From: Streptomyces sp. Ag109_O5-10
Lineage (GTDB): Bacteria; Actinomycetota; Actinomycetes; Streptomycetales; Streptomycetaceae
DNA length: 64,000 nt
Assembly: GCF_900105755.1 (NCBI RefSeq)
Contig: NZ_FNTQ01000001.1
Span: forward strand, 4,526,001 to 4,590,000
Direction: 5' to 3'
Of the stretch, positions 8,772-16,529 are shown piece after piece. Under the pieces are notes generated by a model. It saw nothing but the letters and a program-made list of their open reading frames with translations, did not search any database and was not told where the DNA came from. The stretch's first letter is position 1. The number at the start of each line of letters is the position of its first letter. The translations under genes and the position numbers were made by a program.

Positions 8772-8835
8772 CAGCCCCGCACCCGCCCCTCCGGGAGGAC
8801 CTGCCGGCCGCTCGCGCCGGAATCACCGCGCCCGC

Positions 8836-10746
8836 TCATGCCGGGATCACCATCACCGTCAGTCCGCCCATCATCAGGTTGCCCAGCACCGGCACCTCGG
8901 GGGCCTGGATCGCCACCGTGGCCAGGGAGCTGATCGCGACGGCGGCGTTGCCGCGCAGCGACAGGGCCGCGTTCGCCATCACGTTCACGGCGGCGGCGTT
9001 CACGGAGACCGCGCCCGCGGGGGCCTTGATGTCGACGAGTTCCGCGCTCTGCAGGGACAGCGGTCCCCCGCTCCTGATGCTGAGCGCGCCGCCCGCCTTC
9101 AGCGACAGGTTGGCGCCCGCCTCGACCGACACCGACCTGCTGCCCTTGATGGAGACGCTGCCCTTGCTGTCCACGGTGATCTCGGTCTTCTGCCGGTCCA
9201 GGAAGACGGTGAGCTTGTCGTCGCCGCTGGCCAGCCGGACGCCCTGTTTGCGGCCCCGCTGGTCGAGCAGGTCCATGCGGTTGCCGACCCGGTCGGAGAC
9301 GGTGTGCCGGGTGGCCCGGCCGCGCATGCCGTCGTGCAGCGGCACGTCCTTGACCCTGGTCGGCTTGTCCTTGCCGTTGTAGAGGCCGCCGATGACGTAC
9401 GCGTGGTCCAGGGCGCCCCGGTCGAAGGCGACGAGCACCTCGTCGCCCACGTCCATCGGGAAGACCCCGCCGCCGCGCACCCCGCCCCACTGCATGGTCC
9501 GGGTCCAGTCGCTGACGTAGGTGTCGTCCAGCCACGGGAACTTGAGCTTCACCCGCCCCTGCTGCAGCGGGTCCTGCACGTCGGTGACGAGGGCCTGCGC
9601 CACGCTGAGCTGCCGGTCGCCGCCGGCGTCCCCGGCGCCGCCGGAGGCGACACCGTAGAGCGAGCGCCACTGGCGGCCGCTGACGGTGATCCAGGTCTCG
9701 TAGTGCTTGGCGTCGCCGAAGACGTGCCGTACCGAGGTGACCGTGTACTTCCCCTCGAAGGGGTCCCCGACGTCCGCGAGCGCCACCGGAACCCCGGGCC
9801 GCAGTTTGGGATTGCCCCGCACGACCACCTCCACCTCGGCGAACGTCGACGTCACGTCGTCGGAGAGCGCATCGGCCGCGTACTTCACCTCGGTCTGCTT
9901 GTCGTACGGCGTACGCGTCTCGACCAGCTTCGACGTCTTGAACTCGCCGGCCGCCGCGGCCGGGGTGGTGCCGATGCTGTAGCCGGTGTTGGAGGCGGGG
10001 GTCGCGGTCGCCGTGAGCGTCTTCTTCGTCCGTACGTCCCAGCCGCGCGACTCGACCTTGTTCACCTGGTCGGAGGCGGTGACCGCGGTGCGCAGCCGCA
10101 GGATGTCGTGCCGGGCCTCCAGCACGAACGGGCTCTTGTCGCCGTCGGTCTGCGGCGAGGGCGCCCCGGAGGCGCTCTTCTGCTTCACGAACTGGAACTT
10201 GCCGTCGGCGTCCACCGACATGACCATCTCGTTCTCGTCGGCGAGGCGGGCCAGGAAGTCCCAGTCGGTGACGTTCGACTGGCTGATGAACTCGTAGACG
10301 GTCTTGGTGGCCTGGATCCGCCCGATCGGCACGCCGTCCTGCGCGGCCAGCTTGCGGGCGATGTCGGAGGCGGTCTGGTTGCGGTAGGCGACCACGCGGC
10401 GCTGCCGCATCAGCCGGAACCCGTAGTCGTAGCCACGGACCACCGCGTAGCTGCCGGTGCCGTCGTACTCGGCCTCCATCGCGGTGACCTCGCCGGTGAG
10501 CAGCGGGTCGCCGGTGCCCTGCCCGTCGGAGACCGGCGTGATCACCACCGGGGTGCCGAACTGCACGCCCAGCTTGCCCAGCAGCTTGCGGGACGGGTCG
10601 CGGAAGGTCAGCTGGAAGGCGGCCGGCACTCCGACGCCCTGGTCCACGTGGGCGTCGACGAGATACCGCCCGTACTCCGAGGTCGCGGTCAGCTCCTTGC
10701 CGCCGATGACGACCTTGATGACGTTCGAGAAGGCATGCTTCACCAT
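8836..10746 (-). CDS. VgrG-like spike protein of the contractile injection system
   Basis: The 636-residue protein has the VgrG layout. An N-terminal gp27-like domain (about 1-330; ISQSNVTDWDFLARLADENEM and HYETWITVSG) is followed by a gp5 OB-fold (about 390-460; GRVKLKFPWLDDTYVSDWTR, GVFPMDVGDEVLVAF, YVIGGLYNGKDKP). A repetitive C-terminal beta-helix (STATIC-like alternation in GSVSIKGSRSVSVEAGANL) leads to a Gly/Ala-rich end. It forms the trimeric spike that plugs the tube and opens the target membrane. Start and stop of neighbouring genes overlap (ATGA at 10746). The C-terminus shows no obvious PAAR or toxin extension. It corresponds to Afp8/Pvc8. Confidence 0.93.
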   Translation of the reverse strand: MVKHAFSNVIKVVIGGKELTATSEYGRYLVDAHVDQGVGVPAAFQLTFRDPSRKLLGKLGVQFGTPVVITPVSDGQGTGDPLLTGEVTAMEAEYDGTGSYAVVRGYDYGFRLMRQRRVVAYRNQTASDIARKLAAQDGVPIGRIQATKTVYEFISQSNVTDWDFLARLADENEMVMSVDADGKFQFVKQKSASGAPSPQTDGDKSPFVLEARHDILRLRTAVTASDQVNKVESRGWDVRTKKTLTATATPASNTGYSIGTTPAAAAGEFKTSKLVETRTPYDKQTEVKYAADALSDDVTSTFAEVEVVVRGNPKLRPGVPVALADVGDPFEGKYTVTSVRHVFGDAKHYETWITVSGRQWRSLYGVASGGAGDAGGDRQLSVAQALVTDVQDPLQQGRVKLKFPWLDDTYVSDWTRTMQWGGVRGGGVFPMDVGDEVLVAFDRGALDHAYVIGGLYNGKDKPTRVKDVPLHDGMRGRATRHTVSDRVGNRMDLLDQRGRKQGVRLASGDDKLTVFLDRQKTEITVDSKGSVSIKGSRSVSVEAGANLSLKAGGALSIRSGGPLSLQSAELVDIKAPAGAVSVNAAAVNVMANAALSLRGNAAVAISSLATVAIQAPEVPVLGNLMMGGLTVMVIPA

Positions 10747-11468
10747 CAGGACCGCACCTCCTCGGCGGCCGGCAGCACCAGTTCCGTCCCCGCGGGCAGC
10801 CACCCCGGGTCGTCGATGTCGTTCGCGTCCGCGATCGCCCGCCAGGCGGCCGCGTTGCCGTACTCCCGCCAGGCCAGCGACTGCAGCGAGTCCCCGGCGA
10901 CGACCCGGTGCACGCGCTGCGCGGTGAGCGCGCCGGACGTCGGGTTCTGCCCCGCGGTCTTGCTCGGGATCTCGTGCAGCTGGAGCCGGCAGCTGGCCCG
11001 GATCGGCATCCCGCTCGTCCCGAAGAGCGAGTAGGAGACGTCGGCGGAGGCCACGTACGCCGTGAAGTTCGCCGTCGAGAACGAACCCCACTGGAAGACC
11101 ACCCACGGCGGCGACGGCTGCTTGGCGGCGATGCTCTTGCTGGTGACCTCGCAGCAGGCCAGCAGCGACTCCACCTTCTTCATCACGTCGTTGCTGTCCG
11201 GGTCGTCGGACCGGTCCAGGAAGATCTCCACGCTCATCTCACGCGGGTGGGTGCCGAGGAACTCCGGCAGCGCGCCGTCCCGTTCGATCGGCGCCGCCGA
11301 GGACTTCCAGTCCGCCCGGCGGGCGATCGACAGCTGCGCCGGGTTGAACTCGAACCCGAACGTCTTGATGATGCCGCCCGGACTGGTGCTGGTGCCCACG
11401 GGCGGCTCGTGAATCGCGAGGGTGGCCCGCACGAGGCTCTTGCCGGCGCCCCGGCTGCTCCTGGCCAT
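10746..11468 (-). CDS. CIS baseplate hub protein with C-terminal LysM domain (Afp7-like)
   Basis: The 240-residue protein combines a gp53/Afp7-like N-terminal domain (FGFEFNPAQLSIARRADW, a hallmark of CIS tube-initiator or baseplate hub proteins) with a C-terminal LysM-type domain (HRVVAGDSLQSLAWREYGNA, then DDPGWLPAGTELVLP). In characterised particles the protein joins the tube to the VgrG spike. The LysM module here is structural rather than a peptidoglycan anchor, since there is no signal peptide. It overlaps the VgrG gene by ATGA and follows the second tube gene by 15 bases. Confidence 0.9.
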   Translation of the reverse strand: MARSSRGAGKSLVRATLAIHEPPVGTSTSPGGIIKTFGFEFNPAQLSIARRADWKSSAAPIERDGALPEFLGTHPREMSVEIFLDRSDDPDSNDVMKKVESLLACCEVTSKSIAAKQPSPPWVVFQWGSFSTANFTAYVASADVSYSLFGTSGMPIRASCRLQLHEIPSKTAGQNPTSGALTAQRVHRVVAGDSLQSLAWREYGNAAAWRAIADANDIDDPGWLPAGTELVLPAAEEVRS

Positions 11469-11483
11469 GATCTGCTCTGCCTC

Positions 11484-11906
11484 TCAGTCCGTGAATCCGT
11501 GGTGGGCGATCTCCAGGACCTCCGTGGCCACGGACGGGTTGCCCGCGTCCAGGGAGGGCCCCTGCCAGCTCACCGGCAGCACGTCGAGCAGCCCCCACCG
11601 GGCCACCTCCGAGCCGTCCGCGCGCAGCGCCGTGATCTGCCCGGTGGGCCGCTCGATCCCCGTCTGCACGGACGAGATCCACTTCGCGACCTTCGAGGTG
11701 TCAGGAGTGAGCGGGCGGGTCAGCCGGATGTGCGAGAAGGTGACCCGGGTCGGCAGCTGCCACACGAACCCGTTGTTCCCGCCCTCCTGCCGCTGCTCGA
11801 TCTCCACCTGCGACGACAGCCCCTCGCACCCGTTGAAGTAACCGAGGTCCTCACCGTCGATGGAGAGGCTGAACCAGACTGTGGTTCCCGGGTCCTGGCG
11901 ATCCAT
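11484..11906 (-). CDS. Second tube-type protein (gp19/TIGR02241 family, Afp5-like)
   Basis: The 140-residue protein is a T4 gp19-like tail tube protein: WFSLSIDGEDLGYFNGCEGL, VEIEQRQEGGNNGFVWQLP and FSHIRLTRPLTPDTSKVAKW. The family domain was first described in phage tail tube proteins and Hcp. Injection systems usually carry a main tube protein and one or two variants that start the tube at the baseplate. The position next to the LysM hub gene suggests this one is the tube initiator. It is separate from the main tube gene 4 kb upstream. Confidence 0.9.
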   Translation of the reverse strand: MDRQDPGTTVWFSLSIDGEDLGYFNGCEGLSSQVEIEQRQEGGNNGFVWQLPTRVTFSHIRLTRPLTPDTSKVAKWISSVQTGIERPTGQITALRADGSEVARWGLLDVLPVSWQGPSLDAGNPSVATEVLEIAHHGFTD

Positions 11907-11974
11907 CGGCAGGCCTTTCTGTGGGTGGTGCGCGGTCGTCGTGATCAGGGGCGGTCAGAGGCCGTCGGGGGTGG

Positions 11975-14900
11975 TCAGGGGCGGAAGTCGCGGAGCTTCC
12001 CGACGCGTTCGCGGTCGCGGCGGAGTTCGGTGCGGACCTGCCGGGTGATCCGGTCGATGATCCGGTGCACGAGGGCGTCCACCTGGAACTCGGTGAGGGC
12101 CCGCGGATCGAATCCGCCGGCCTCGACGGCCGTGTAGCCGGGCGGTGGATCGTCGGCGGCCGAGGCCGAGGCGGAGTACCCGGGCGGCGGCGGGCCGTCG
12201 GGGGGAGGGGGCTGCCTGGACGTCTGGGTCCGGGGAGCCGACGGGCGGGTGGTGTGGGCGGCCGGTTCCTTCTTCAGGGAGTCCGTGGGGTGGTGGCCGC
12301 CGGGGGACGCGGTGGGGAGGGCGTCGCGCTGGACGGTGACGCGGCCGAGGGGTGCGACGGGGAGCGGTGCGGTGGCGGAGATCGGGGTGGTCGGGCGCAG
12401 GGGGACGGGCTGAGCGGGCGCGGAGGTGGTGGCAGCCGGCTTGACCGGCAGGGCGGGGGGCGGAGTCGCGTGCGCGGTCGCGGCCCGCTGCACGAAGAGG
12501 GGCAGGGGGGCCGGGGCGGTGGTCATGGGGAACGGCGACCCCGCCTGCCGCTGCACGGCCGGCCGGCTGCTTCCGGGGGCGGGAGGGGCCGGGGCGGTGG
12601 TGCGCTGGACGAAGGGGGGCCAGGGGGAAGGCGGTGCGGCCGTCGCCGCAGTGGCCGCCGGGGCGGGGCCGGGAAAGGACGGGAGCGGCGGCGGCACGGG
12701 ACCGGCGGAGACCGGCAGGAACGACTGAGCCGGCCGGGGTCCCTCGGCCGTCGACGGTGGCAGGCCCGGTGCCGAGGCGCGCTGCACCGGGCGGGGCGCT
12801 CCGGGCACCGGCGGGGAAGAAGCGGCCGGCTGGTCACCGGACGGAGGACTCGACGTGCCCGCCGCCGAACCGCTCGCCGGACCGCTCGACGTGCCGGCCG
12901 CCGGACCGCTCGACGTGCCAGCAACCGGACCGCTCGACGTGCCAGCAACCGGACCGCTCGATGGACCGCGCACCGGACCGCTCGATGCCGGTTTCCGCTG
13001 CACGGACGGCACGGCCGACTGGCGGCCGGCGGACCTCGCGGCGGCCGCACCCGCGGCGACGGGGCCCGCGACGGGGGCGCCGAGGCCGAGGCGCGGGGCG
13101 CGCGGAGGGGTCGTACCGGCACGCTGTCCGGAGGCGGCAACGGGACCCGGCGCCGGCGCGGGCCGGGCCGCCGGGGCCGGGCCGGCGGACGACGGTGCGT
13201 GTCCCTGCTCGCGCGGGCCGGTCGGGGTCTGCGCGGCCGGGACGGCGGCGGACGAGGGCTGCGCGGCCTCCGCCGTCCGCCGCTGTACGGACACCTCGTG
13301 GGCACCGCTCCCCGCGGCGGTCGGAAGCGGAGCGCCGAGGCCGGGGCGAGGGGCGCCCGGGGTCGTCGCGGCACGCTGCACGGGAGCGGGCGCGGAGGCG
13401 GGTGCGGCCGCCGTCGTCCTCGTCGTCGCGGTGGTGGCCGCGGTGTCCCTGCCGACCTCGCCCGGTGGCATCGGCACGGCAGCCGGTACGGCTCCCCCGC
13501 CTGCCGGGCGAGGCGCCTCCCGTACGCCGTCGGTTGCCCCCGCGCTCTCCCTCACCGTCCGCTGCACGGGCGCCTCGCGGCCACCGCCCGGGGCCGGGGA
13601 CCCCGAGGGCGGCGCGCTCCGCGGGGCGGCCGTGGCACGTGAGGCGGGGGGCAAGGCGCCCACCGTGGGCGAGGCGGCCGTGGCGGATTCGGTGCTGGTG
13701 GCGCCGGTGGCCGCCGTACCGGAGGACCCGGGCCTCGGTGCCGAAGTCGCCTCCGCGCGACCGCTTTCCGGAGACGGCGGCGTGTGCCGGGTGGCCGGGC
13801 CGGTGCCGGTACCGCCCGGTGCCGGAGCCGTCTGGGGACTGCCGGGCGAGGGCAGGGCCGGAGGGACCGGGGTGCGGCCGCCGTCGCTCACCGCCTGCCG
13901 CTGCACAGGGGTCCGCGCTCCGGCGCCGGGCATGCCGGAAGGCCTGCCGTCGCCCGGGGACGTTGCGGACGCCGAGCGGGCCGCAGGGGCAGAAGGGGGC
14001 GTCGGTGAGGGCGACGCGGGGGCCGTACGGGCCGTAGCCCCGGGCGACACCGGTGCCGAGGCCGTCGTACCACCGCCACCTCCGGTGGACACCCTGGTCG
14101 GGCTCGCCCCCGACGCCGGTGCCGTTGTGCTCGGCCGGGCGGTCGCCGGTGCGGCACCGGACGCGGACCGCTGTACGGCGGCAGGGGCCGGCGCCCGCCT
14201 GGGAGCAGCGGCGCGCGGGGCGCTGCCGGAGGAGGTACGGCCATCACCGCGCGGACGCGACCAGCCGCCGGTCACCCGCACCGGATCCCCGCCGCCGCCC
14301 TCGACCGCCCGCTGTTCGACCCCGTCCGCCCCCGTTTCGGCGCCCGCTCGGTCACCCTCGCCCGACGCCGGCACCGCGGCCTCGGTGGCCGTCACCCGCG
14401 GCGCCGACGGCAACGTACGCCGCTGCACGGCCGTCACCGACGGGCCGGCCGGTGCCGTCGTCAGCGCGCTGCGGCGCGGCGGGACGGGAGGTGCGGGCGC
14501 GACGCGCGGACCGGTGGCCGGAGCCGGGGCGACCGGAGTCGGCTGCGGCGCCCACGCCACCGGCACCGCGCTCGAAGCGGCGGCCGACGTGACCGACCGC
14601 TGGACAGCGGGCACCGCCCGCTGCCCGGACCCCGGCGCGCTGGGGGCGGATCCCTTGTCCTGGACGGTCGACGGGGCCACGGGGCCCGGCGCGCTGTTCC
14701 CGTCCCGTGCGGCTCCGGGTGTCACCCCGGTTCGCCGCGCGGCCGCACCACCACCGTGCCGGCCCGCCGACCCCACCCGCTGTACCGCCGGCGCCACCGG
14801 TCCGGCCGATCCCACGGCCCCGGCAGACCCGATGGATCCGGCGGGCCCCGCGGACTCCCGGAGCGTGGCCCGCCGCGGGTCCGTCGTGGCCGGCCGCGTA

Positions 14901-15373
14901 GTTCCCCGCGCTCCTGACGGGGCGCTTGCGCTCCCGACCGCCCGCAACGGCACCACCGGAACCGACGCACGGCGGCCGGCCGTCGGACCCGGCTGCCCGG
15001 CGGCTCCCGCCGGCCCCGCCAACGGCAGTGACTGCACCGGGCGTTCGAGGCCGGACACGGCCCCCGCGCCCGTGGTTCCGGTACGGCCGCCACCGGCGAG
15101 CCGCGCGCTCGACTCGCCGTCCAGGACGGCGTGCGAGCGCGTGCCCATGAACGACGGGTTCTGCCAGGTCGGCAGCCGGCCGCCGAACCCGGTGTCGGCG
15201 ACCGGGCCGCCCGCCCCCAGCGCACGCTGGATCGGCGGCAGCCCGGACCAGGCCGCCGCCACCACGGGACGCGGCACCTCCGCGGGAGCCTCAGGCGCGC
15301 TCCCGTTCCCGTTCCCGGCCCCGCCGGCGTCGGACCCGCGGTCGCGCCCCCGTACCCGATCCCACAGCCCCAC
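11975..15373 (-). CDS. 1132-residue Pro/Ala/Thr-rich disordered protein with about 15 VQR motifs
   Basis: The GTG start at 15373 lies three bases after the DUF6760 stop, inside the CIS operon. The N-terminal 90 residues look conserved (MGLWDRVRGRD, GLPPIQRALG, LPTWQNPSFMGTRSHAVLDG). About 950 residues of low-complexity Pro/Ala/Ser/Thr/Gly sequence follow, studded with about fifteen xVQRx motifs (for example APAVQRVG, PSVQRKP, PFVQRTT, LFVQRAA). The C-terminus is a charged amphipathic helix (VDALVHRIIDRITRQVRTEL, then RRDRERVGKLRDFRP). I do not recognise an enzyme domain. Proteins with such C-termini occur in this position of other actinobacterial CIS clusters, but the function is not known to me. 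A scaffold, length-control or cargo-binding role is inference. It contains a 24-bp tandem repeat and one in-frame REP-like element. Confidence 0.75.
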   Translation of the reverse strand: MGLWDRVRGRDRGSDAGGAGNGNGSAPEAPAEVPRPVVAAAWSGLPPIQRALGAGGPVADTGFGGRLPTWQNPSFMGTRSHAVLDGESSARLAGGGRTGTTGAGAVSGLERPVQSLPLAGPAGAAGQPGPTAGRRASVPVVPLRAVGSASAPSGARGTTRPATTDPRRATLRESAGPAGSIGSAGAVGSAGPVAPAVQRVGSAGRHGGGAAARRTGVTPGAARDGNSAPGPVAPSTVQDKGSAPSAPGSGQRAVPAVQRSVTSAAASSAVPVAWAPQPTPVAPAPATGPRVAPAPPVPPRRSALTTAPAGPSVTAVQRRTLPSAPRVTATEAAVPASGEGDRAGAETGADGVEQRAVEGGGGDPVRVTGGWSRPRGDGRTSSGSAPRAAAPRRAPAPAAVQRSASGAAPATARPSTTAPASGASPTRVSTGGGGGTTASAPVSPGATARTAPASPSPTPPSAPAARSASATSPGDGRPSGMPGAGARTPVQRQAVSDGGRTPVPPALPSPGSPQTAPAPGGTGTGPATRHTPPSPESGRAEATSAPRPGSSGTAATGATSTESATAASPTVGALPPASRATAAPRSAPPSGSPAPGGGREAPVQRTVRESAGATDGVREAPRPAGGGAVPAAVPMPPGEVGRDTAATTATTRTTAAAPASAPAPVQRAATTPGAPRPGLGAPLPTAAGSGAHEVSVQRRTAEAAQPSSAAVPAAQTPTGPREQGHAPSSAGPAPAARPAPAPGPVAASGQRAGTTPPRAPRLGLGAPVAGPVAAGAAAARSAGRQSAVPSVQRKPASSGPVRGPSSGPVAGTSSGPVAGTSSGPAAGTSSGPASGSAAGTSSPPSGDQPAASSPPVPGAPRPVQRASAPGLPPSTAEGPRPAQSFLPVSAGPVPPPLPSFPGPAPAATAATAAPPSPWPPFVQRTTAPAPPAPGSSRPAVQRQAGSPFPMTTAPAPLPLFVQRAATAHATPPPALPVKPAATTSAPAQPVPLRPTTPISATAPLPVAPLGRVTVQRDALPTASPGGHHPTDSLKKEPAAHTTRPSAPRTQTSRQPPPPDGPPPPGYSASASAADDPPPGYTAVEAGGFDPRALTEFQVDALVHRIIDRITRQVRTELRRDRERVGKLRDFRP
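12870..12990. repeat. 24-bp tandem repeats within the VQR protein gene
   Basis: Four to five copies of a 24-bp unit (core ACCGGACCGCTCGACGTGCC) encode SSGPVAGT-type octapeptides on the minus strand. The two inner units are identical, which is a sign of recent slippage. Confidence 0.8.
14892..14924. repeat. REP-like element, copy 2 (inside the VQR protein gene)
   Basis: GGCCGCGTAGTTCCCCGCG and a following CTCCTGACGGGGCGC match the element at 5178. It is read in frame as part of the disordered linker (APSGARGTTRPA) of the VQR protein. Confidence 0.65.
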
Positions 15374-15376
15374 CTG

Positions 15377-15547
15377 TCAGCCCTCCGCTCCTGCGGAGGC
15401 CGCCGCCCTGGTCACCAGAGACGCGATCTCCGCCGTGTAGCGGCGGCGGTCGGCGTGCTCCAGGTCCAGGATGTCCTCCAGGTTCCAGTGGAAGTGGTAG
15501 GCGACGTACGCGATCTCCTCGTGCAGCCGGTCGGTCGCGTACGTCAC
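15377..15547 (-). CDS. Small CIS protein of DUF6760 type (56 residues)
   Basis: The 56-residue frame starts GTGACG at 15547 and overlaps the upstream stop by four bases (GTGA), so it is probably translationally coupled. It reads TYATDRLHEEIAYVAYHFHW, then NLEDILDLEHADRRRYTAEI and a short Ala-rich tail. The pattern of an N-terminal EE.AY.AYHFHW and a central LEDIL.LEH..RRRY is that of the small DUF6760 proteins that follow the zinc-motif tail protein in actinobacterial CIS operons. Similar small tail genes act as assembly chaperones in phages; for this one the role is unknown. It is only three bases ahead of the VQR protein gene. Confidence 0.85.
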   Translation of the reverse strand: MTYATDRLHEEIAYVAYHFHWNLEDILDLEHADRRRYTAEIASLVTRAAASAGAEG

Positions 15548-16023
15548 GATTCCCCCAGGCGGCTCCCGCCGAGTTCCACCTCGAAGGGCTCCGAGCAGTG
15601 CGGGCAGTTGACCGCGGCCCGGGTGTGCCCCTCGGCGTTGATCTGGCGGTAGAAGTCCTGGAGGAACGCCAGGTCGGAGGCGAACATGTTCTCCACGATC
15701 CCGTCGTGGACGAGCGGGAGCGTGCCGAGGCGGGTGATGACCCGGCCGAGGAGCACCACCGACAGGAACGCGGGGTTCTCCTGGACGCGGACGTCCCGCA
15801 GCGGGATCAGCTCGTCGCGCGCCGTCGACAGGCGCATCACGCCGTCGCGGTGGACGGTGCCCTGCTCGTCGACGTACCCGCGCGGGAGCTGGAACGGGAA
15901 CTCCGTGCGCAGCACCTCGACGGGCGCCTCCGGTTGCGCGGGCGCCTGGGGGGCCTGAGGCGCCACCGCCTCCGGTGCGAGCGGCGCCCCCACACCCCCG
16001 GCCCTGACAGCCGAACGCCTCAT
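15544..16023 (-). CDS. CIS tail assembly protein with C-terminal CPHC zinc motif
   Basis: The 159-residue protein has a disordered Ala/Pro-rich N-terminus (about 1-35), then a conserved domain (FPFQLPRGYVDEQGTVHRDG, VRVQENPAFLSVVLLGRVIT, DLAFLQDFYRQIN). A short C-terminal metal-binding-like NCPHCSEPFEVEL ends it. Proteins like this follow the tube gene in many CIS clusters and resemble phage tail assembly chaperones in size and position. Only two cysteines are visible, so zinc binding would need a dimer or other ligands. ATG at 16023 overlaps the tube stop by one base (TAATG), and the downstream DUF6760 start overlaps its own stop. Confidence 0.75.
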   Translation of the reverse strand: MRRSAVRAGGVGAPLAPEAVAPQAPQAPAQPEAPVEVLRTEFPFQLPRGYVDEQGTVHRDGVMRLSTARDELIPLRDVRVQENPAFLSVVLLGRVITRLGTLPLVHDGIVENMFASDLAFLQDFYRQINAEGHTRAAVNCPHCSEPFEVELGGSRLGES

Positions 16024-16466
16024 TACTCGATGACCAGTTCTTCGAACGTGATGGTCACCGTCTCGGTCAGCGCGGACGCCTCGCCCGCCTTCACCGTGCT
16101 GGTGTCGATCTTGCTGCACCAGGCGTTGCGCAGGTTGTAGCGCTTCACCGGGTTGTTCTCGAAGTCCATCATGATGATGGAGGCGTTCTTGCGGGCCGTG
16201 GTCATCTGGCCGTTGATCGACTCGTTGATCCACTGGGTGAACGACGAGGACTGGGTCATACCGCGGACGACCGTGCAGGTGCCGTTCTTCTTCACGCCCG
16301 GCAGGTTGCGGACGTGGTTCTTCCCGTCCGGCGTGTTCTGCTGGTAGGTGATGACGTCCTGCTCCATCGTCATGCCGCTGACCTCGGCGAGGTACTCGAC
16401 CATCACGCCGTCGATCTGCAGGCCGAAATTGTGTGATGTGAGGGCGTCACCCGGCTGGAGACTCAT
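16023..16466 (-). CDS. CIS inner tube protein (gp19/Hcp-like)
   Basis: The 147-residue protein is the main tube subunit: PGDALTSHNFGLQIDGVMVE, VSGMTMEQDVITYQQNTPDG, LPGVKKNGTCTVVRGMT and WINESINGQ. It stacks as hexameric rings inside the sheath and is the conduit through which cargo is fired. It is the second gene of the CIS operon. The 63-base gap after the sheath stop contains a small hairpin (GGGCC, loop, GGCCC at 16516-16528) that could set the sheath-to-tube ratio by partial termination or RNA processing. It corresponds to Cis1/Afp1 in other systems. Confidence 0.95.
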   Translation of the reverse strand: MSLQPGDALTSHNFGLQIDGVMVEYLAEVSGMTMEQDVITYQQNTPDGKNHVRNLPGVKKNGTCTVVRGMTQSSSFTQWINESINGQMTTARKNASIIMMDFENNPVKRYNLRNAWCSKIDTSTVKAGEASALTETVTITFEELVIE

Positions 16467-16529
16467 GTGTTACTGCCCGTTCTTCTCAAGGTGCCGTGAC
16501 ATCGGGGGGGTTGAGGGGCCGGAGGCCCG

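Noticed and set aside
12855..15440. Long plus-strand open frame opposite the VQR protein
   Set aside because: The minus strand has the recognisable N- and C-terminal motifs and operon spacing, while the plus-strand translation is only low-complexity shadow.
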